NCBI GenBank assembly: GCA_017304505.1
Contig: JAFKKQ010000331.1
Span: forward strand, 1-10,212
Direction: 5' to 3'
DNA: 10,212 bases
From: Hyphomicrobiales bacterium
GTDB lineage: Bacteria > Pseudomonadota > Alphaproteobacteria > Rhizobiales > Xanthobacteraceae
How positions within the stretch are numbered: position 1 is the stretch's first letter; each line of letters starts with the position of its first letter. The position numbers were made by a program, and so were the translations under genes. This document shows positions 1 through 6,604 of this stretch, in pieces. The notes under the pieces are model-generated. The model was given only the letters and a program-made list of their open reading frames with translations. It was not told the DNA's origin and searched no databases.

Positions 1-359
1 GCATCACATTGCTCGGCGATGCCGCGCACCCAATGTATCCGGTCGGTTCCAACGGCGCCTCGCAGGCGATCCTCGATGCGCGATGCCTGGCCGACCGGAT
101 GGTGAGCGCCGAGCACGCGGTCCATGCGCTCTGGCAGTACGAGCAGGAGCGGCTGCCGCTCACGGCGCAGATCGTGAAGATGAATCGGAGCGGCGGGCCC
201 GAGGGTGTCATCGATGCCGTCGAGCAACGCGCACCGGACGGCTTCGCCAATATCGACGACGTGTTGTCGTTCGAGGAGCGCAAAGCCATCGTGCGCGGTT
301 ACGCCTCGACTGCGGGCTTTGCACAGAACCAAGTCAACAAGGCCGGCAAGGCCGCCTGA
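1..359 (+). CDS. Flavin-dependent monooxygenase, C-terminal fragment (PhzS/salicylate hydroxylase-like)
   Basis: The reading frame is open from the left edge (first full codon at base 3) and ends at TGA 357-359, so only about the last 119 residues are present. Near the start lies the L-L-G-D-A-A-H-P motif. This is the second FAD-binding (GD) motif of group A aromatic hydroxylases, whose Asp contacts the FAD ribityl chain. It is followed by P-V-G-S-N-G-A-S-Q-A-I-L-D-A, the pattern typical of PhzS-like flavin-dependent oxidoreductases. The tail (G-G-P-E-x-V-I-D-x-V-E-x-R-A-P-D-G-F) also fits that subfamily. Such enzymes use NAD(P)H and O2 to hydroxylate aromatic or heteroaromatic substrates. 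The substrate cannot be inferred because the N-terminal half is missing. About 157 bases separate it from lemA, so it is probably a separate transcription unit. Confidence 0.85.
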   Translation, partial: ITLLGDAAHPMYPVGSNGASQAILDARCLADRMVSAEHAVHALWQYEQERLPLTAQIVKMNRSGGPEGVIDAVEQRAPDGFANIDDVLSFEERKAIVRGYASTAGFAQNQVNKAGKAA

Positions 360-469
360 CTGGTGCGTCGGAGCGCCGCCATCAGGGAACACGCCTGCGG
401 CGGTCGGTAGTGGAGGCAATATCATACCTCCGAGTGCTCGCTTGGAACGTGTTCGCTTGGGAATTGGAT

Positions 470-475
470 TATAAT
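470..475 (+). promoter_or_regulatory. Candidate -10 box upstream of lemA
   Basis: A perfect TATAAT hexamer sits in an AT-rich patch of an otherwise GC-rich gap. Transcription would start near 482, giving a leader of about 35 bases to the ATG at 517. No good -35 box lies at the normal 16-18 base spacing; the nearest TTG-like hexamer (TTGGAA, 442-447) is about 22 bases upstream. This is a guess from one hexamer. If correct, it argues against the ATG at 481 as the lemA start. Confidence 0.35.
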
Positions 476-516
476 CCCTAATGACAGTGAAAACGTATTC
501 GATTGGAGAGCCCGAC

Positions 517-1116
517 ATGACCGTATCCATTGCTCAAGTCCGTGCGATGATGGCAGCCATCATCGTTGGCTTGATGGTGTCGTCTTGCGGCTACAACAAT
601 ATCCCCACCGCCGAAGAGGCGGCCAAGGCCAAGTGGGCGGATGTCCAGAACAACTATCAGCGACGAGCTGACCTGATCCCAAACCTTGTTGCGACTGTGC
701 AGGGCTATGCCAAGCAGGAGCGTGAGGTGCTGACGGCCGTCGTCGAGGCCCGCGCCAAGGCCACGCAGGTAAAGGTTGATGCGTCGCAACTGACCGACCC
801 GGAAAAGTTGAAGCAGTTCCAGGACGCGCAAAATCAACTCACCGGCGCTTTGGGACGGCTGATTGCGATCAGCGAGAATTACCCCGATCTCAAATCGAAC
901 CAGAACTTCCTCGCCCTGCAATCGCAGCTTGAAGGAACCGAAAACCGGATTGCGGTGGCGCGCCGCGACTACATCGAGGCGGTCCGCGTCTACAACACGC
1001 AACTGAGGACATTCCCCGGCATCCTGTGGGCCTCGACGTTCTTCCGCGGCAACAAGCCGATGGCCGAATTTACCGCCAACGACGGCGCGCAAACGCCGCC
1101 TCAGGTCAAGTTCTAG
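517..1116 (+). CDS. lemA: LemA family lipoprotein
   Basis: A 199-residue LemA-family protein. A hydrophobic N-terminus (about residues 10-22) runs into V-S-S-C-G-Y-N, a lipobox-like end with candidate lipidated Cys24, so it is probably an exported lipoprotein facing the periplasm. The body shows the family hallmarks: an early W with N-N-Y-Q-R-R-A-D-L-I-P-N-L-V, an E-R-E-V-L-T-A-V-V-E-A-R-A helix, I-S-E-N-Y-P-D-L-K-S-N, and a late E-N-R-I-A-V-A-R-R-D-Y segment. It ends in the usual Y-N-x-x-x-R-T-F-P. It should be an all-helical bundle. The start at 517 is preferred over the in-frame ATG at 481 because GGAGAG lies just upstream at suitable spacing and the signal sequence begins there. LemA function is poorly defined. 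It is commonly encoded beside TPM-domain proteins, as here, which suggests an envelope role. Confidence 0.9.
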   Translation: MTVSIAQVRAMMAAIIVGLMVSSCGYNNIPTAEEAAKAKWADVQNNYQRRADLIPNLVATVQGYAKQEREVLTAVVEARAKATQVKVDASQLTDPEKLKQFQDAQNQLTGALGRLIAISENYPDLKSNQNFLALQSQLEGTENRIAVARRDYIEAVRVYNTQLRTFPGILWASTFFRGNKPMAEFTANDGAQTPPQVKF

Positions 1117-1140
1117 GCCGGCGGCGCCAGAGCTCTCGAG

Positions 1141-1944
1141 ATGAGTGTGGAGCGCGTTTCGCCCGGCAGCAACCCACGGCTATTGCGGCTGCTGGTGGTT
1201 GTTGCCGCGCTTCTTTGGATGGTTGGCGCGGCGCTCGCGCTGACGTTTCCGCCGCTCACCGGACGGGTGGTCGATCAGGCCGGCATCATCGACGCCCAGA
1301 CCCGGAACACCCTCGAAACCAGGCTTGCCGATCTCGAAAGTAAATCTGGCATTCAACTCGTGGTCGCCACCGTGAAGTCGCTCGAAGGGCAGGAGATCGA
1401 ACCGTATGCCAATCTGCTGTTTCGGGATTGGAAGCTCGGTGAAAAAACGAAGAACAATGGGGTGTTACTGCTCGTGGCGCCGAACGAGCGGCGCGTGCGC
1501 ATCGAGGTCGGCTATGGGCTGGAAGGCACGCTCACCGATGCCCTGTCAAAAATCATTATCACCAACGCCATCACGCCGCGCTTCAAGGCCGGCGATTTCA
1601 GCAGCGGCGTCTCGCGCGGCGTTGACGATATCATCACGGTCCTGACCACCGATGCGTCGGAGTGGCAGAAGCGGCCGTCGTTGCGGCTGGATCGTCAGGA
1701 CGAAAACGAGCCCGAAAACTGGGTGTTGCTGTTCATCTTCGGCGGCCTCCTGTTCCTGTTGGTGGTGTCGCGCAGCTTCCGCGTATTCTTTTTCAACGTG
1801 CTGCTCAACATTCTCCTGAGCGCCGGCACGTCGCGAGGCGGATATGTGGGTCGTGGCGGGGGCTTTGGTGGAGGATTCTCGGGCGGCGGCTTTTCCGGCG
1901 GGGGCGGCTCGTCCGGAGGCGGCGGCGCGTCAGGGAGTTGGTGA
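1141..1944 (+). CDS. TPM-domain membrane protein with glycine-rich tail (YgcG family)
   Basis: A 267-residue protein. A hydrophobic segment at about residues 15-34 should act as a signal or anchor. The TPM domain (about 35-170) opens with F-P-P-L-T-G-R-V-V-D-Q-A-G-I-I and contains R-R-V-R-I-E-V-G-Y-G-L-E-G-T-L-T-D, the family's most conserved stretch. A second hydrophobic segment follows (about 192-222). The tail from about 231 is almost all Gly/Ser and ends G-G-G-A-S-G-S-W, the classic ending of this family. TPM domains in plant and bacterial homologues have been linked to phosphatase activity and photosystem II repair, but the bacterial role here is unknown. It lies 24 bases after lemA, and its stop overlaps the next start by one base, so the three genes probably form one operon. 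The Shine-Dalgarno sequence at 1141 is weak, so the exact start is less certain. Confidence 0.88.
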   Translation: MSVERVSPGSNPRLLRLLVVVAALLWMVGAALALTFPPLTGRVVDQAGIIDAQTRNTLETRLADLESKSGIQLVVATVKSLEGQEIEPYANLLFRDWKLGEKTKNNGVLLLVAPNERRVRIEVGYGLEGTLTDALSKIIITNAITPRFKAGDFSSGVSRGVDDIITVLTTDASEWQKRPSLRLDRQDENEPENWVLLFIFGGLLFLLVVSRSFRVFFFNVLLNILLSAGTSRGGYVGRGGGFGGGFSGGGFSGGGGSSGGGGASGSW

Positions 1945-2555
1945 TGACGCTTTCCGTGCAAGAGCGCGAATGCATTGGCCGCGCGATCCGGGCCGCGGAG
2001 GAGAGAACCTCGGGCGAGATCGTTTGCGTACTGGCCGAGACCTCGTCGAGCGTATCCATGCTGCCCGTGCTTCTGGCGACGTTCGTGGCACTGGTCTTGC
2101 CGTGGCTGCTGGTTGCTTTCACTGCGATGCCGGTCTATCGCATCCTGACTCTGCAAATCCTCTCATTCCTGGTGTCGCTTGCGATTCTGTGCTGGCAACC
2201 GGTGCGCGTTGCCTTGATGCCGCGCCGCGCGCGTCGCGCCGTGGCTCATCGCGTGGCGATGGAACAGTTTCGGGAGCGGGGGCTTGCCCGCAAGAAAGAC
2301 AGGACCGGGATTTTGATCTTCGTTTCGCTCGCCGAGCGCTATGCCCGCATCGTCGCCGATGAGGGCATCTCGCAGTGCGTACCGCAGGCGCGATGGCAGA
2401 CGGCGGTGGATACGCTGATCGCGCATGCGCGCACGGACCGGGTTGCCGACGGCTTCGTCGCGGCCATCGAAATTTGCGGTGCGGAACTTGCCGCTCACTT
2501 CCCGCGCACGGAGGGGAACCGCGACGAACTGCCGGACCGAATCTACGTGATCTGA
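1944..2555 (+). CDS. TPM-domain-like integral membrane protein
   Basis: A 203-residue protein starting at ATG 1944, which shares its first base with the upstream TGA. AGGGAG (1932-1937) lies at ideal distance, supporting this start over upstream starts in the same frame. The N-terminus (I-x-x-A-I-R-A-A-E-E-R-T-S-G-E-I-V-C-V) matches the start of short TPM-domain membrane proteins found next to LemA and YgcG-type genes. Two hydrophobic segments (about residues 37-59 and 66-84) interrupt the domain. A basic stretch (R-R-A-R-R-A-V) then leads to K-K-D-R-T-G-I-L-I-F-V-S-L-A-E-R-Y-A-R-I-V-A-D, the second half of the fold. The end is soluble. Coupling to the preceding TPM gene suggests the two products act together at the membrane. 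No catalytic role can be assigned. Confidence 0.82.
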   Translation: MTLSVQERECIGRAIRAAEERTSGEIVCVLAETSSSVSMLPVLLATFVALVLPWLLVAFTAMPVYRILTLQILSFLVSLAILCWQPVRVALMPRRARRAVAHRVAMEQFRERGLARKKDRTGILIFVSLAERYARIVADEGISQCVPQARWQTAVDTLIAHARTDRVADGFVAAIEICGAELAAHFPRTEGNRDELPDRIYVI

Positions 2556-2608
2556 ACGGCAGGGCCGGTCACGATTTGTCTGCCCATTCTGAGACGCACC
2601 GGACTGTC

Positions 2609-2628
2609 GGCCGCGTCGCTCTGCGGCC
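2609..2628. repeat. GC-rich inverted repeat after the TPM operon
   Basis: GGCCGC (2609-2614) and GCGGCC (2623-2628) are perfectly complementary around an 8-base loop. The repeat lies 54 bases past the end of the TPM-like gene. No T-run follows, so it would be a weak intrinsic terminator at best. Confidence 0.35.
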
Positions 2629-2629
2629 T

Positions 2630-2647
2630 ATTGGACCACAGTCCAAT
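2630..2647. promoter_or_regulatory. Perfect 7-bp inverted repeat upstream of the DUF1254 gene
   Basis: ATTGGAC (2630-2636) and GTCCAAT (2641-2647) are exact reverse complements around CACA. The dyad is 18 bases long and lies about 110 bases before the DUF1254 start, immediately after another inverted repeat. The size and spacing resemble a dimeric repressor operator, but no regulator gene lies in the window. It could equally be part of the 3' hairpin region of the upstream operon. Confidence 0.4.
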
Positions 2648-2758
2648 CGAACCTGACGCATTCTTCAAAGAACATACGGCTTCCGACGTTGGCACATGCA
2701 CGATGCGAGTTGCACCTGCTGCGCCGTTTGACATGGGGGATAACAGAGGAACGCAACA

Positions 2759-4204
2759 ATGTTCACCCACCAAAGGGTCTTGGCGACATTGTTCGCTGCC
2801 GGCATTGCCGTATTTGTGCATGCGGATGTGCTGCACGCCCAGGCGATGTCTCAGGAACAGGTCCGTTCGCTCGCGCGCGACCTTTATCTGTATGCCTATC
2901 CGATCGTTAGCATGGACACGACCATGCGGCAGGCCACGAATGTGCCGGATGCGACCTCGGTGAACATGCGTGCGCCGGTCAATCAGTTTGCGCATGTGCG
3001 TTCGTATCCGCCGGCCGATGCCAAGGAGGTGGTGCGCATCAACTTCGACACGCTCTACTCGAGCGCGTGGCTTGATCTGTCGCGCGAACCGATCGTGCTG
3101 TCGGTGCCCGACACCAGTGGCCGGTATTATCTTCTCGAGATGCTGGACATGTGGACCGACGTGTTCTCGGTTGTCGGCTCGCGCACCACCGGAACCAAGA
3201 CTGGCGTCTACGCCATTGTGCCGCCGGGTTGGAACGGGGCCCTGCCACAAGGTGTTGCCACAATCATCGCACCGACATCCAGGATCTGGATTATCGGCCG
3301 CACACAGACCAATGGACCTGCCGATTATGCCGCTGTGCATACGGTGCAGGACGGATACAAGCTGACACCGCTGAGCCAATGGGGCGGGAATTACGTGCCG
3401 CCGCAGGGCATGGCAGCTGACCCTTCTGTCGATAATCGCACTCCGCCGAAGATCCAGGTCGATCGGCTCGACGGTGTTGCGATGCTCACGCGCCTGGCGG
3501 AGTTGATGAGCCAATATCCGCCGCACGCCAACGACTACCCGATCCTGTTCGGCATGCGTGCCTTCGGGCTGGAGCCCGGCAAGCCGTTCGATGCGTCGAA
3601 ACTCGATCCGACCACAATCGCAACCATCAACAGCGCCGCCAAGGAAATGCTAGAGGAAATGTCGGCCGGCCTGCGGCGGATGGGAACACACGTCAACGGT
3701 TGGAATCTGGCGACCGATAACATCGGCACCTACGGCACGTCCTACTATCGGCGTGCAATCATCGCGCTCGGCGGTTTGGGCGCCAATCTGCCCGAGGATG
3801 CGATCTATCCAACGGCGTTCGTCGACGGCAGCGGCCAGCCGCTGACTGGCGCCCATAAGTACGTGCTGCATTTCGCCAAAGGCCAGACGCCGCCCGCCAA
3901 TGCGTTCTGGTCCATCACCATGTACGACAAGGACGGTTTCCAGGTGCCAAACCCGATCAATCGGTTTGCCCTCGGCGATCGCGACCCGCTCAAGCTCAAC
4001 CCTGATGGTTCGTTCGATATTTATGTGCAGGCGGAATCGCCGGGCGCCGAGAAAGAGGCGAACTGGCTGCCCGCGCCTCGGGATTCATTCCAACCCACAA
4101 TGCGGATTTACTCGCCGCGGCCCGAAGTGGTGGATGGTCGCTGGGTGCCGCCCCCATTCCGGCGGGTGGAGCAGCCGCCGACCGTGGGGCAGGGCGCGAA
4201 CTGA
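2759..4204 (+). CDS. Exported DUF1254/DUF1214 domain protein
   Basis: A 481-residue protein with a signal peptide: a hydrophobic core at about residues 7-20 and a likely cleavage after H-A-Q-A (Ala29). The start is supported by AGAGGA eight bases upstream. The N-terminal DUF1254 region begins with A-R-D-L-Y-L-Y-A-Y-P-I-V and carries V-R-I-N-F-D-T-L-Y-S-S-A-W-L-D-L. The next part has Y-Y-L-L-E-M-L-D-M-W-T-D-V-F. The C-terminal DUF1214 region (about 340-455) includes F-W-S-I-T-M-Y-D-K-D-G-F and the usual end N-W-L-P-A-P. Family members of this length are widespread in soil proteobacteria, often as periplasmic or outer-layer proteins without known activity. It stands alone between an inverted-repeat-rich gap and a terminator hairpin, so it is probably monocistronic. 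Confidence 0.92.
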   Translation: MFTHQRVLATLFAAGIAVFVHADVLHAQAMSQEQVRSLARDLYLYAYPIVSMDTTMRQATNVPDATSVNMRAPVNQFAHVRSYPPADAKEVVRINFDTLYSSAWLDLSREPIVLSVPDTSGRYYLLEMLDMWTDVFSVVGSRTTGTKTGVYAIVPPGWNGALPQGVATIIAPTSRIWIIGRTQTNGPADYAAVHTVQDGYKLTPLSQWGGNYVPPQGMAADPSVDNRTPPKIQVDRLDGVAMLTRLAELMSQYPPHANDYPILFGMRAFGLEPGKPFDASKLDPTTIATINSAAKEMLEEMSAGLRRMGTHVNGWNLATDNIGTYGTSYYRRAIIALGGLGANLPEDAIYPTAFVDGSGQPLTGAHKYVLHFAKGQTPPANAFWSITMYDKDGFQVPNPINRFALGDRDPLKLNPDGSFDIYVQAESPGAEKEANWLPAPRDSFQPTMRIYSPRPEVVDGRWVPPPFRRVEQPPTVGQGAN

Positions 4205-4228
4205 CGACCGGTCGCTCAGGCACGACAT

Positions 4229-4255
4229 GAAACGCGGCCCTTGAGGCCGCGTTTC
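4229..4255. terminator. Bidirectional intrinsic terminator hairpin between convergent genes
   Basis: GAAACGCGGCC (4229-4239) and GGCCGCGTTTC (4245-4255) form a perfect 11-bp stem with a 5-base loop. It lies 24 bases after the DUF1254 stop and 20 bases from the cupin stop on the other strand. The AAA/TTT at the stem base gives a short T-run on both strands, so it can plausibly stop transcription in both directions. The T-run is short, so some readthrough is possible. Confidence 0.8.
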
Positions 4256-4275
4256 CAACCCCGATGCAGGCTTTC

Positions 4276-4731
4276 TCACGCCCCCGGAGGCGGGGGCAGG
4301 AACATGACCTCGTGCTTGGCCGAGAGGGCGACCACGTCCGGCGGATTCTGTTCTTTCATGGAGTGGATCGCCCAGAACAGGTCATAGAGCCGGCGGGTCG
4401 GGGCGACCCAGAAGAAGCATTTCACGGTCTGGTCGGTTTTGTTGAAAATGCCGTGCGGCTGGTTCATTGGCAGCCGGATCAGGTCGCCCGTGGTTGCGAC
4501 GAATTCCTTGCCGTCGAGCATCAGGTCGAAGCGCCCGTCGAGCATGTAGATGAATTCGTCCTGGGTCGGGTGGATGTGTGGCGGCACGAACGTGCCGGGC
4601 GGGAAGGTTGCGTGCCACGAGAACGACTGTTCGTTGAGGGATTTGGGAACATAAGTCTGGCCCAGGATGTTCCACGAAATTCCGTCCAGCCCGGTGTTGG
4701 CCTTGGTGATTCCCGCCGTAAGCTGCTGCAT
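4276..4731 (-). CDS. Single-domain cupin protein
   Basis: A 151-residue protein from ATG 4731. Cupin motif 1 is complete: G-T-F-V-P-P-H-I-H-P-T-Q-D-E-F followed by Y-M-L-D-G, giving the two His and one Glu that bind a metal. Motif 2 reads G-D-L-I-R-L-P-M-N-Q-P-H-G-I-F-N, supplying the last His. The fold should be a small beta-barrel metalloprotein. The substrate is not evident, and cupins of this type include dioxygenases, isomerases and sugar-binding proteins. An alternative in-frame start is TTG at 4807-4809, with AAAGGAG (complement of 4816-4822) six bases upstream. It would add 26 residues that look unlike a cupin. The ATG is preferred because the cupin-like sequence begins there, but its own Shine-Dalgarno is weaker. 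The gene is convergent with the DUF1254 gene and divergent from nuo. Confidence 0.85.
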   Translation of the reverse strand: MQQLTAGITKANTGLDGISWNILGQTYVPKSLNEQSFSWHATFPPGTFVPPHIHPTQDEFIYMLDGRFDLMLDGKEFVATTGDLIRLPMNQPHGIFNKTDQTVKCFFWVAPTRRLYDLFWAIHSMKEQNPPDVVALSAKHEVMFLPPPPGA

Positions 4732-5039
4732 TGGACCTGCCCTCTGCGCTGGTGGCCGCAGGGTATTCAACCACGTCTGGAGGGGCTTCGAAACGATCCC
4801 GAACGGCAAGGCGCGCTCCTTTCTGCGGCAGCGTAAACGCCTCGCCAGGGATGGGCAACGCAAGCCGGGACAAGGATTTTTCGCGCCTTGCCACCCCTGG
4901 TTCACTGCGCTAAGGCTCACCGCGCCTGCTTGGAACGAATCCAGTCCGGTGCCGGAGTTGAGGGGGCTTGCGACGCCGCGACCGGCGTCGGGTGGTCCGG
5001 GATCGGTTTCTTGCGGGCAAGGCGAATGAAGGGTCGCTG
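4732..5039. other. Intergenic region between cupin and nuoA (divergent promoter region)
   Basis: This 308-base gap separates the minus-strand cupin gene from the nuo operon, so it should carry promoters for both. No convincing gene was seen. If the cupin uses the TTG at 4809, the gap shrinks to 230 bases. It holds several dyads: the 8-bp hairpin at 4971-4990, TCCGG/CCGGA at 4945-4956, and CAAGG/CCTTG at 4871-4890. CCAGGG...CCCTGG-type pairing also links about 4846-4859 with 4887-4900. No clear sigma-70 -35/-10 pair could be recognised on either strand. Confidence 0.6.
4971..4990 (+). promoter_or_regulatory. Perfect hairpin in the nuoA leader
   Basis: CGACGCCG (4971-4978) and CGGCGTCG (4983-4990) pair perfectly around the tetraloop CGAC, about 50 bases before the nuoA ATG. 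In RNA it would be very stable. It has no T-run, so it is not an obvious terminator. It could be a DNA operator, an mRNA-stabilising 5' structure, or chance in GC-rich sequence. Confidence 0.4.
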
Positions 5040-5405
5040 ATGAGCGCGCTGTTGCAGGATTATTTGCCCCTCGTGGTGTTCATCGCGGTGGCGCTCGGGC
5101 TTGGTCTGGCGCTTCTGATCGCGCCCTTCCTGGTGGCCTACAAGCAGCCGGACCCGGAAAAGCTTTCGGCCTACGAGTGCGGCTTCAACGCCTTCGATGA
5201 CGCACGCATGAAGTTCGATGTGCGTTTCTACCTGGTCGCGATCCTGTTCATCATCTTCGATCTTGAAGTGGCGTTCCTGTTTCCGTGGGCCATCGTCTAC
5301 GGCGATCTTGGCGTCTATGGATTCTGGTCGATGATGGTGTTCCTTGCGGTGCTGACGATCGGCTTTATCTACGAGTGGAAGAAGGGAGCGCTCGAATGGG
5401 ATTGA
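5040..5405 (+). CDS. nuoA: NADH-quinone oxidoreductase subunit A
   Basis: A 121-residue membrane subunit of complex I. Three transmembrane helices are visible at about residues 9-31, 63-85 and 90-112. The conserved first loop contains K-L-S-A-Y-E-C-G-F, with the Cys that lines the path near the quinone site. It is followed by [20 protein letters not shown], the family signature at the start of helix 2. NuoA links the peripheral arm to the membrane arm and helps shape the quinone chamber. The start at 5040 is supported by GAAGGG (5028-5033) with six bases spacing and by the normal family length. An upstream extension in the same frame (from 4968) is Arg-rich and unlike NuoA. The 3' end overlaps nuoB by 10 bases. 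It is the first gene of the nuo operon. Confidence 0.96.
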   Translation: MSALLQDYLPLVVFIAVALGLGLALLIAPFLVAYKQPDPEKLSAYECGFNAFDDARMKFDVRFYLVAILFIIFDLEVAFLFPWAIVYGDLGVYGFWSMMVFLAVLTIGFIYEWKKGALEWD

Positions 5406-5980
5406 GCGAACCCAATCGGACGACACTTGTCGCCCCCGCCCCGAAGGGCATTCTCGATCCGAACACCGGCAAGCCGGTCGGGTCGGACGATCCGTTCTTC
5501 ACCGACGTCAACAGCCATCTCGCCGACAAAGGCTTCATCGTTACCGCGACCGAGGACCTCATCACCTGGGCGCGCACCGGCTCGCTGATGTGGATGACGT
5601 TCGGGCTCGCGTGTTGCGCCGTCGAGATGATGCAGGTGTCGATGCCGCGCTACGACGTCGAGCGCTTCGGCTTTGCGCCGCGCGCCTCGCCCAGGCAGTC
5701 GGACGTGATGATCGTCGCCGGTACGCTGACCAACAAGATGGCCCCGGCGCTGCGCAAGGTTTACGACCAGATGCCGGAGCCGCGCTACGTCATCTCGATG
5801 GGCTCGTGCGCCAACGGCGGCGGCTATTACCACTATTCCTATTCGGTGGTCCGTGGTTGCGACCGCATCGTCCCGGTCGACATCTATGTGCCGGGCTGCC
5901 CGCCGACCGCGGAGGCGCTGCTGTACGGTGTGCTTCTGCTGCAGAAGAAAATTCGCCGGACCGGGACGATCGAGCGCTAG
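5396..5980 (+). CDS. nuoB: NADH-quinone oxidoreductase subunit B (N2 cluster subunit)
   Basis: A 194-residue peripheral-arm subunit that holds the [4Fe-4S] cluster N2, the last carrier before quinone. All four ligands are present: the tandem Cys73-Cys74 in [10 protein letters not shown], Cys138 in M-G-S-C-A-N-G-G-G, and Cys168 in [11 protein letters not shown]. The conserved R-Y-D-x-E-R-F-G stretch lies between the first two. The first 40 residues form the variable N-terminus seen in alphaproteobacterial homologues. Translation starts inside the end of nuoA (10-base overlap), behind a GGGAG-type ribosome site, so it is probably translationally coupled. The stop is TAG, 12 bases before nuoC. 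Confidence 0.97.
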   Translation: MGLSEPNRTTLVAPAPKGILDPNTGKPVGSDDPFFTDVNSHLADKGFIVTATEDLITWARTGSLMWMTFGLACCAVEMMQVSMPRYDVERFGFAPRASPRQSDVMIVAGTLTNKMAPALRKVYDQMPEPRYVISMGSCANGGGYYHYSYSVVRGCDRIVPVDIYVPGCPPTAEALLYGVLLLQKKIRRTGTIER

Positions 5981-5992
5981 CGGGACAAGGAC

Positions 5993-6598
5993 ATGGACGA
6001 AACGCTCGAAAAGCTCGGAGAGACGATCGCCGGCGCGCTGGCGGGTTCGGTTGTCGGTTACTGGGTTGCGCACGGCGAACTGACGCTCACCGCGACGGCG
6101 CGCGATATCGTCAAGGTCGCTACCTTCCTACGGGACGACGAGCGTTGCCGGTTCATCAGCTTCATCGACATCACGGCAGTGGACTGGCCGTCGCGCGAGC
6201 GGCGTTTCGACGTGGTCTATCATTTCATGTCGCCCTCGCATAACCGCCGTATCCGCGTGAAGATCGAGGCTGGCGAGGAGACGCGGGTGCCCTCGATCAT
6301 CGGTGTGTTCCCCGGTGCCGATTGGTTCGAGCGCGAGACCTATGACCTTTATGGCGTGCTGTTCACCGGCCACCCGGATATGCGCCGGCTTTTGACGGAC
6401 TATGGCTTCGAGGGCCATCCGTTGCGCAAGGATTTCCCACTCACCGGCTTCGTCGAGGTGCGCTGGGACGATGAGCAGAAGCGCGTGGTCTACGACAAGG
6501 TCCGGCTTGCCCAGGAATTTCGCAATTTCGACTTCCTGTCGCCGTGGGAAGGCGCCGGCTACGTGCCGCTGCCCGGCGACGAAAAGGCCAAAGGGTAG
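5993..6598 (+). CDS. nuoC: NADH-quinone oxidoreductase subunit C
   Basis: A 201-residue homologue of the 30-kDa subunit of complex I. It carries no cofactor and packs against NuoD. The family signature is complete: [22 protein letters not shown], followed by [16 protein letters not shown]. The C-terminus ends with the usual F-R-x-F-D-F-x-S-P-W-E-G. The protein stops here instead of continuing into NuoD. It is therefore the separate type found in alphaproteobacteria and mitochondria, not the fused NuoCD of enterobacteria. It sits 12 bases after nuoB and 6 bases before nuoD. Confidence 0.96.
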   Translation: MDETLEKLGETIAGALAGSVVGYWVAHGELTLTATARDIVKVATFLRDDERCRFISFIDITAVDWPSRERRFDVVYHFMSPSHNRRIRVKIEAGEETRVPSIIGVFPGADWFERETYDLYGVLFTGHPDMRRLLTDYGFEGHPLRKDFPLTGFVEVRWDDEQKRVVYDKVRLAQEFRNFDFLSPWEGAGYVPLPGDEKAKG

Positions 6599-6604
6599 AG
6601 GCCG

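Noticed and set aside
481..516. ATG at 481 as the lemA start
   Set aside because: No ribosome site precedes it, it would coincide with a possible transcription start, and it adds 12 polar residues before the signal sequence. The ATG at 517 has GGAGAG at good spacing.
2728..2733. TTGACA hexamer as a -35 box for the DUF1254 gene
   Set aside because: A -10 at normal spacing would fall at the start codon (2759), with no TATAAT-like sequence there.
4928..4937. GCTTGGAACG, also present at 440-449 upstream of lemA, as a shared regulatory motif or EcfG (GGAAC) promoter
   Set aside because: Neither copy has a CGTT-like -10 at 16-17 bases. Ten-base matches are expected by chance many times in a window of this size.
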